A DNA stretch of 6,651 nucleotides, from contig DJSA01000059.1 in the NCBI GenBank assembly GCA_002438905.1, forward strand, positions 1 to 6,651, written 5' to 3'. Position 1 is the first letter of the stretch. The number at the start of each line of letters is the position of its first letter. Below the pieces are notes generated by a model. It worked only from the letters and a program-made list of their open reading frames with translations. It was not told the origin of the DNA and did not search any database. This document shows, piece by piece, positions 1-4,408 of this stretch. A program made the position numbers and the translations under genes. The stretch comes from Bacteroidales bacterium UBA6346 (GTDB lineage Bacteria; Bacteroidota; Bacteroidia; Bacteroidales; UBA932).

Positions 1-1562
1 AGAAACTGAACATAACGTTCAGTCACGCTCTTGTGAAGTTGAAAGTCAATCTTGCTTTTGGGAATGAGTTCGATGACTCGTATTCGGTCAAGGATGTGAT
101 TTTGAACGGGACTTCCAGCAAGATCCGATGCGACCTTGCCAATAGGACAGTCACTGATCTTGATCAGTCATCCTCCAATGACATATCGATGTGCAATACG
201 AAGGACGGTGTTTACGAGGCCATATTCTTTCCCGGGAAAGGCCAGAAAGGCGGAGCTCGGATGCTTACGGTCGTGATGTCCGACAACAAGGCGTACAATG
301 TCACCATTGACAGTGACTTGGAGCTATATTCAGGATATGCCTATACTATGAATGTCAAGGTGGGGAAGGATAAGTTGGAGGCTGGCAGCGTCAATGTCTT
401 TGAATGGCAGCCAGAGAAAGAGTTAGATGATGAGGATGGTTATATTGAAGAATATTCTGTCTGGGACGGAGAATCCACTGAACCTATCACAAAAGGATCC
501 GGCTCTGAGTCTGACCCATACCTCATAGAGTCCGCCGCACAATTGGCTGGCCTTGCATATAATATCAACAATGATATTAATGATTATCGTGGCAATTACT
601 TTAAGTTAATGAAAGACATAGACCTTGCAAGTAAGCCGTGGACACCTATCGGTAACAAATTAAATTTTCCTCATCTGCGTCTGGACGGAAACGGCAAGAG
701 TATTATCAATCTGAAGGTGGATGAGAGCGATGGATATGCCGGTCTGTTCTATTGGCTTAGCGGTACGAGTTCCACGGAAAAATCGGTTGTCAGGAATCTT
801 ACAATAAGGAACGCTGATGTTAAAACCGGAGGTCGTGAAGCCGGGGTCATTGTCAGCTTCACTTCATTCACTGACATTATGGATTGCAGAATTGATGGTT
901 CCGTGACAAGTGCATATTGTGCCGGAGGAATCGTAGGATCCGGTGACCCAAGCATAATCAACTGCCGCGCTGATGTCAATGTGACAGTCAATGCTCCTGC
1001 ATCAACTTCGAAATCTTTTACAGTGGCAGCCGGAGGGCTGATAGGGGACATCTCTTTCAACAATGAGCGTAATAATTCTATTACCAACTGTACTGTCAGA
1101 GGCTCTGTTACTGTAAATAGTCTGGATTTGTCAGGGAGCGTGAACGATTTCCATGTCGGTGGCGTAGCGGGATTGGCATTTGCAAATGTCATGGACTGTA
1201 CGTCCTATGCCGAGATTAATTCCACGTCTGAAAATGAGGTGCGTGTCGGTGGCCTTGTAGGCGCTGTCGGAGCCGGCAGCAAGATCACGAACTGCTCCGC
1301 CTATGGCACCGTCCACGGAAAGAAAAACAATTTTGTCGGCGGCGCATACGGCTATGCCGTAGGTAATCACGAGAGAGTCCATTTCGGTGGCAGGATAGAG
1401 GAGAACATCCCAGATGTCGGGACAGGAGCCGTAGGCATCTTCATCGGTCATGCCGACGGAGTTTTCCAGACAAAGAACTGCTCCTACAGCAAAGTCGAAG
1501 GCTCATTCCCTGTCATCGGCAAGGATGAAAGCAACGCCGCTCAGGACATCAAGATGAAATAG
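1..1562 (+). CDS. Fimbrillin-family adhesin fused to GLUG repeats (5' end outside window)
   Basis: Probable cell-surface or fimbrial protein. The frame is open to the left edge: from base 3 it reads KLNITFSHALVKLKVNL, the typical first-domain strand of Bacteroidetes fimbrillin/Mfa-like proteins. The GTG at 33 is therefore internal, and the signal/lipobox region lies upstream of the window. About 519 residues are visible. Bases 1 to about 420 encode the fimbrillin-like beta domain. An acidic linker (about 420-490) follows, then the usual entry to a GLUG region at about 495-660 (DPYLIESAAQLAGLA, then YFKLMKDIDL and WTPIG). From about 790 to 1485 there are degenerate GLUG-type repeats (GGIVG, GGLIG, GGVAG, GGLVG, GGAYG), each usually closed by an Asn/Asp-Cys pair, expected to form a beta-solenoid. 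The stop is TAG at 1560-1562. Family assignment is solid; the ligand and fimbrial role are inferred. The neighbouring ATPase is convergent, so the two are not co-transcribed. Confidence 0.88.
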   Translation, partial: KLNITFSHALVKLKVNLAFGNEFDDSYSVKDVILNGTSSKIRCDLANRTVTDLDQSSSNDISMCNTKDGVYEAIFFPGKGQKGGARMLTVVMSDNKAYNVTIDSDLELYSGYAYTMNVKVGKDKLEAGSVNVFEWQPEKELDDEDGYIEEYSVWDGESTEPITKGSGSESDPYLIESAAQLAGLAYNINNDINDYRGNYFKLMKDIDLASKPWTPIGNKLNFPHLRLDGNGKSIINLKVDESDGYAGLFYWLSGTSSTEKSVVRNLTIRNADVKTGGREAGVIVSFTSFTDIMDCRIDGSVTSAYCAGGIVGSGDPSIINCRADVNVTVNAPASTSKSFTVAAGGLIGDISFNNERNNSITNCTVRGSVTVNSLDLSGSVNDFHVGGVAGLAFANVMDCTSYAEINSTSENEVRVGGLVGAVGAGSKITNCSAYGTVHGKKNNFVGGAYGYAVGNHERVHFGGRIEENIPDVGTGAVGIFIGHADGVFQTKNCSYSKVEGSFPVIGKDESNAAQDIKMK

Positions 1563-1569
1563 CTATTTC
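1556..1569. repeat. 14-bp perfect palindrome spanning two abutting stop codons
   Basis: The sequence GAAATAGCTATTTC is its own reverse complement. Its centre is the junction between the adhesin stop (TAG, 1560-1562, plus strand) and the ATPase stop (TAG, 1563-1565, minus strand). Both proteins end in Lys-stop, encoded AAATAG on each strand. With no loop it is a poor RNA hairpin and no T-tract follows, so it is not a recognisable terminator. It may simply result from two genes sharing an end. Confidence 0.9.
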
Positions 1570-2969
1570 TCAAAAAGATCGTGCATCGTGACTTCGTTCT
1601 GAACTATGCCGCTGTATTCGTTGTGACGGAGACCGAAGGTGGTGACCATCACGAGGTGGAGAGTGCGCCTGGTTTTCAGCCGGGAGCGGAAGGATTCGAT
1701 TTTGCCTTCCAACGTTTCACGGTATTTCCTGGAAATCGTGAACGGGCCGTCCCACCATTTCATCTCGCAGATGTTTATCACCTTGTCCGCCCTCTTGATA
1801 ATCATGTCAATCTGGGCATCCTTTGAGCGCCAAGAGAAAGTTTCTGTGAGCATCCCGAATATTCCGAGTTTCTTCTCGATTTGGAGATGGTGTTGAATGC
1901 ACAGCTGCTCGAACGCGATTCCTGCCCACGTGTTGTGCGTCGGTGTTGAGATCTGATAGGCCCAGAAGTCTTTGTCGGAAGTTCCGTATTTCCGGATGAA
2001 TTTGTAATAAAATATGGTGTAGAAATCCGTCAGTTGGTATATCGCGTCATTCTCCTTTTTGCCGAACGCACGGTATTTCCGGATTATGTCGCAGCTGTCA
2101 AGGTCGGCCAGAATCGTGCTCAGCCCACCTCCGTCGGAAAGTCCGGTCAGCTCTATAATCTCATTCCGGGTCATTCCGTAATTCCTCCGGCTCAGTGCTT
2201 CGATGACCTTGAGATACGGCTCGCTGTTATCGAACAGAGACGCATAGAGATTCTGAAATTCTCCGTCGAGCTTTCCGTTTCTCCGGAAAAACATCCTGTC
2301 CACATTCTGCGCGAGGCTAAGCCCCTTGTCGAGAAGGCTCAGGTAATATGGGATTCCTCCCATAATCATATAACATTCAGCGATGTCCTTCTCTTCATAG
2401 CGGAAACCTGCCTCCTTGAGATAATCCCTGCATTCGGTGAGACTGAACGGACGGAGGTATATCTTCGATGTCACGCGATTGTGCAGGCCACCCTTATTCT
2501 TGAGGATATTCTTCGTTATCCATGATGTCGCGGAGCCGCATACGATAAGCAGCAAGTCTTCGCGGGTACAGCCCCAATCGTTCCAGAAATGCTCTATTGC
2601 AGTGACGAGTTCGCTTCGCGGCGTGTACATCCATGGCAGCTCGTCTATGAACACTACTTTTTTCCCTGTCTTGCCGGAGTTCTCAATCAGTGTCCTGAGG
2701 CTGCCGAAAGCTTCATTCCAGCTCTGGGGAATCGGACATAGCGGGGATCCTTGCCGCTTGAGTGCCTCACCGAAGTTGAGAAGCTGCGCATTCTTGTCCT
2801 TTTTGGCCAATCCTGTTACCTTGAATGTAAAGTTGTCCTTGAAGAAATGGTTAACCAGAAATGTCTTGCCGACGCGCCGCCTTCCATATACGACAACAAA
2901 CTCGGGAGAATGTGCCTCATATAGTCTCCGAAGCTGTTCCATCTCGCTGTCTCGTCCTATTATCTTCAT
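1563..2969 (-). CDS. ATP-binding protein: ATPase_2 (archaeal-type AAA) with C-terminal DUF234 nuclease-like domain
   Basis: This is a 468-residue P-loop ATPase of the ATPase_2/DUF234 family, which is common in archaea and Bacteroidetes and lacks a settled function. It opens with MKIIGR, the usual family start, at ATG 2969. Walker A is GRRRVGKT (29-36) and Walker B is VVFIDELPWM (105-114). A sensor-like strand LLIVCGSATSW lies at 140-150 and a candidate arginine finger at R165 in GGLHNRVT. Residues about 250-300 look like a winged helix (MTRNEIIELTGLSDGG). The C-terminal part shows a PD-(D/E)xK-like pattern: E354 in GIAFEQL, D388 in QIDMII and E402-M-K404, so the putative nuclease residues appear intact. 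No signal peptide or membrane segment is seen, so it is probably cytoplasmic. It converges on the adhesin with no spacing. Upstream lie a -7-box match and an inverted-repeat array that could control it. DNA processing or defence is only a guess. Confidence 0.9.
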   Translation of the reverse strand: MKIIGRDSEMEQLRRLYEAHSPEFVVVYGRRRVGKTFLVNHFFKDNFTFKVTGLAKKDKNAQLLNFGEALKRQGSPLCPIPQSWNEAFGSLRTLIENSGKTGKKVVFIDELPWMYTPRSELVTAIEHFWNDWGCTREDLLLIVCGSATSWITKNILKNKGGLHNRVTSKIYLRPFSLTECRDYLKEAGFRYEEKDIAECYMIMGGIPYYLSLLDKGLSLAQNVDRMFFRRNGKLDGEFQNLYASLFDNSEPYLKVIEALSRRNYGMTRNEIIELTGLSDGGGLSTILADLDSCDIIRKYRAFGKKENDAIYQLTDFYTIFYYKFIRKYGTSDKDFWAYQISTPTHNTWAGIAFEQLCIQHHLQIEKKLGIFGMLTETFSWRSKDAQIDMIIKRADKVINICEMKWWDGPFTISRKYRETLEGKIESFRSRLKTRRTLHLVMVTTFGLRHNEYSGIVQNEVTMHDLFEK

Positions 2970-3001
2970 TGCAATAAAAGTTTAGCCACATTTTTCGTTT
3001 G

Positions 3002-3009
3002 CAAATTTA
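3002..3009 (-). promoter_or_regulatory. Candidate Bacteroidetes -7 box for the ATPase gene
   Basis: On the minus strand these bases read TAAATTTG, an exact match to the Bacteroidetes primary-sigma -7 consensus TAnnTTTG. They lie about 32 bp upstream of the ATPase ATG at 2969, which would give a short untranslated leader. No TTTG-type -33 element is visible at the usual distance. That space is instead occupied by the orphan arm of the hairpin array (3012-3030). An AT-rich background makes a chance match possible. Confidence 0.4.
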
Positions 3010-3046
3010 GTAAAAATATCGACTTTCCGCGTGTTTTAGCGAGATA

Positions 3047-3089
3047 AACGCTGCGGAAAGTCAATATTTTTTCGACTTTCCGCAGCGTT
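3047..3089. repeat. Hairpin 1: perfect 16-bp inverted repeat, 11-nt AT-rich loop
   Basis: The arm AACGCTGCGGAAAGTC (3047-3062) pairs without mismatch with 3074-3089. The loop at 3063-3073 is almost all A/T. The left arm can alternatively pair with the upstream orphan arm: 3012-3030 with 3053-3071 gives 18 pairs out of 19, the single mismatch being C3020/A3063. Formation of the two stems is mutually exclusive. Confidence 0.9.
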
Positions 3090-3096
3090 ATGGAAG

Positions 3097-3145
3097 ACAA
3101 ACCGCGCGGAAAGCCACTTTTTTATCGACTTTCCGCGCGGTTTGT
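3097..3145. repeat. Hairpin 2: perfect 17-bp GC-rich inverted repeat, 15-nt loop
   Basis: The arm ACAAACCGCGCGGAAAG (3097-3113) pairs without mismatch with 3129-3145. It begins 18 bp past the mrp stop codon in the direction of mrp transcription, where it could protect the mRNA 3' end or slow polymerase. The minus-strand sequence after the stem (CTTCCATAACG) lacks a U-run, so a classic rho-independent terminator is not supported. Confidence 0.9.
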
Positions 3146-3163
3146 ATGCGTTGCAGCGCCGAG

Positions 3164-4267
3164 TTACTTGAGTTTGGCGGCGAGCTTCTCAGCGAGAGTG
3201 AGGAAGGCTACGGACTCGGGACCGGTGCCGAGGGCTGCCGGGGTGCCGTTGTCGCCGTCTTCACGGATGCTCTGGACTAGCGGAATCTGGCCGAGAAGGT
3301 CGATGCCGTATTTCTTGGCCATCGCCTTGCCACCGTCCTTGCCGAAAATGTAGTACTTGTTCTGCGGGAGTTCCGCAGGGGTGAACCAGGCCATGTTCTC
3401 CACCAGTCCGAGAATCGGCTTGTTCACGTTCTCGTTGCGGAACATATTGACTCCTTTCTCAACGTCGGCGAGCGCAACGGCCTGAGGCGTGCTGACTATC
3501 ACGGCCCCGCTCAGCGGAATGTCATGGACGAGGCTGATGTGGATGTCACCAGTTCCGGGCGGCATGTCGATGAGCAGAAAGTCCAGGTCGCCCCAGCGGA
3601 CTTGCAAAATCATCTGCTTCAGAGCATTGCAGGCCATCGGCCCACGCCAGATGAGTGCCTGTTCGGGGCTTGCGAAATAGCCGATAGACATCCACTTAAC
3701 ACCGTATTTCTCGATCGGCATAATCACGTCCTTCGGCTCCTCACCCGGCTCACTTCCCGGAATCTGGAATGAACCCGGCACCTCGTTCTCTGTGCCGGTC
3801 ATCTTAGGAACGGACGGCCCATAGACATCCGCATCCGCGAGCCCGACCTTGTAGCCTAACCGTGCAAGTGCCACTGCAAGGTTCACCGCAACTGTCGATT
3901 TCCCGACACCGCCCTTTCCTGACGCTATCCCGATGATATGCTTTACATTAGCAAGTTCCTCAAGGCCAAGGTCGAGCCCCGGCTTCTTCTTTGGTTTCGG
4001 CTCCTCCTTGATGACAGTGAGCACTTCCGCCTCGGAGCCAGCCGGGCAGTGGCGTATGATAGCCGCCTTGGTGCTGCCGATGAGATACTCAGCGAGCGGA
4101 TCGCGGTGCTTGCTGAAGCCGAGCGTCACGCTCACGCGGACAGACTCGCCCTCAAGCGGCTCCACGGCGACCTTCTCCACCATCCCCAACTCCACAATAC
4201 TCCTGTCGCCCTTCGCCGGATGTTGCACATCCTTCAGATATTCAAGTATTTCCTTTTCTGTAATCAT
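3164..4267 (-). CDS. mrp: Mrp/ApbC-family P-loop ATPase, iron-sulfur cluster carrier
   Basis: Cytoplasmic ATPase of the Mrp/NBP35/ApbC family, whose members carry or deliver Fe-S clusters. I place the start at ATG 4267 (MITEKEILEYL, 367 aa), because family members begin directly with this MIP18/DUF59 domain. A longer in-frame reading from ATG 4387 would add 40 residues encoded by an inverted-repeat element and lacks family support. Residues 2 to about 85 form the DUF59 domain. A Lys-rich linker (88-96) follows, then the deviant Walker A GKGGVGKS (117-124), the switch region DADVYGPS (145-152), and the Walker B strand with MPPGTGD (231-241). The family signature STPQAVALAD is at 259-268. The C-terminal CxxC cluster-binding motif is absent: the matching region reads ENMAWFTPAELPQNKYYIFG (290-309), and only C74 and C213 exist in the protein. 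The stop is TAA at 3164-3166. The S46 peptidase gene lies 141 bp upstream; no promoter of its own is evident. Confidence 0.93.
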   Translation of the reverse strand: MITEKEILEYLKDVQHPAKGDRSIVELGMVEKVAVEPLEGESVRVSVTLGFSKHRDPLAEYLIGSTKAAIIRHCPAGSEAEVLTVIKEEPKPKKKPGLDLGLEELANVKHIIGIASGKGGVGKSTVAVNLAVALARLGYKVGLADADVYGPSVPKMTGTENEVPGSFQIPGSEPGEEPKDVIMPIEKYGVKWMSIGYFASPEQALIWRGPMACNALKQMILQVRWGDLDFLLIDMPPGTGDIHISLVHDIPLSGAVIVSTPQAVALADVEKGVNMFRNENVNKPILGLVENMAWFTPAELPQNKYYIFGKDGGKAMAKKYGIDLLGQIPLVQSIREDGDNGTPAALGTGPESVAFLTLAEKLAAKLK

Positions 4268-4296
4268 AATATAACAGCTCAGATGGTAAAATTGCA

Positions 4297-4399
4297 TAAA
4301 GGGTGCGATTGCAAGGCTTGTAGAAGGGATAAAACCGCAGCAACCTAATGGTTGTGAGGATTTTAGCACTCCTGCGTAACGCAGCAAGCGTACCCTTTA
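4297..4399. repeat. 103-bp imperfect inverted-repeat element upstream of mrp (structured leader or MITE-like)
   Basis: The ends TAAAGGGTGCGATTGC (4297-4312) and its counterpart at 4384-4399 pair at 14 of 16 positions plus one G-U wobble, with one A/G mismatch. Inside are a CAACC/GGTTG hairpin with TAAT loop (4341-4354) and a CTGCG/CGCAG hairpin with TAA loop (4372-4384). Additional AT pairs (4330-4336 with 4358-4365) extend the first hairpin. A further AAAACCGC/GCGGTTTT repeat (4331-4338 and 4401-4408) overlaps the element and would be pseudoknotted with the outer stem. In the minus-strand transcript this would be a branched RNA ending about 30 nt before the mrp start. The TA dinucleotide at each end would also suit a mariner/IS630-type miniature element. 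I do not recognise it as a known riboswitch. Confidence 0.75.
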
Positions 4400-4408
4400 G
4401 GCGGTTTT

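Larger units (their letters stand above)
3012..3145. repeat. 53-bp-period tandem array of inverted repeats (two hairpins plus one orphan arm)
   Basis: The 12-mer TCGACTTTCCGC occurs at 3019-3030, 3072-3083 and 3125-3136, exactly 53 bp apart each time. Its partial inverse GCGGAAAG occurs at 3053-3060 and 3106-3113, also 53 bp apart. Together they make two long perfect stems (3047-3089 and 3097-3145) and a leading unpaired arm. This fills most of the 194-bp gap between the mrp stop and the ATPase start. Neither hairpin is followed by a T-tract on either strand, so these are not standard intrinsic terminators. Possible roles are tandem operators, an RNA structure in the ATPase leader or mrp 3' UTR, or a REP-like dispersed palindrome. 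I do not recognise the family. Confidence 0.92.

Noticed and set aside
33..35. GTG as the start codon of the adhesin gene
   Set aside because: The same frame is open to base 3 and encodes a typical fimbrillin strand (KLNITFSHAL), so the gene begins outside the window.
749..1451. Minus-strand open frames inside the adhesin gene
   Set aside because: They are antisense to a well-recognised coding frame and have no family-like composition.
3000..3136. CRISPR-like array (31-nt partly palindromic repeats with 22-nt spacers)
   Set aside because: There are only two to three units, the repeat loops diverge, and pairing extends into the would-be spacers with compensated changes. No cas gene is present.
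3047..3145. The hairpins as rho-independent terminators of mrp
   Set aside because: No U-run follows either stem in the minus-strand transcript; the T/A-rich stretches are in the loops.
3933..4348. Plus-strand open frames opposite mrp
   Set aside because: They are antisense shadows of the MIP18 domain and linker of mrp, with no recognisable motif.
4385..4387. ATG 4387 as the mrp start (407 aa)
   Set aside because: The added 40 residues match nothing in the Mrp family and are encoded by an inverted-repeat element; the family start MITEKE lies at 4267.
4331..4408. AAAACCGC/GCGGTTTTTT as a plus-strand intrinsic terminator
   Set aside because: No plus-strand gene precedes it and the loop is 62 nt; it fits better as part of the structured region upstream of mrp.
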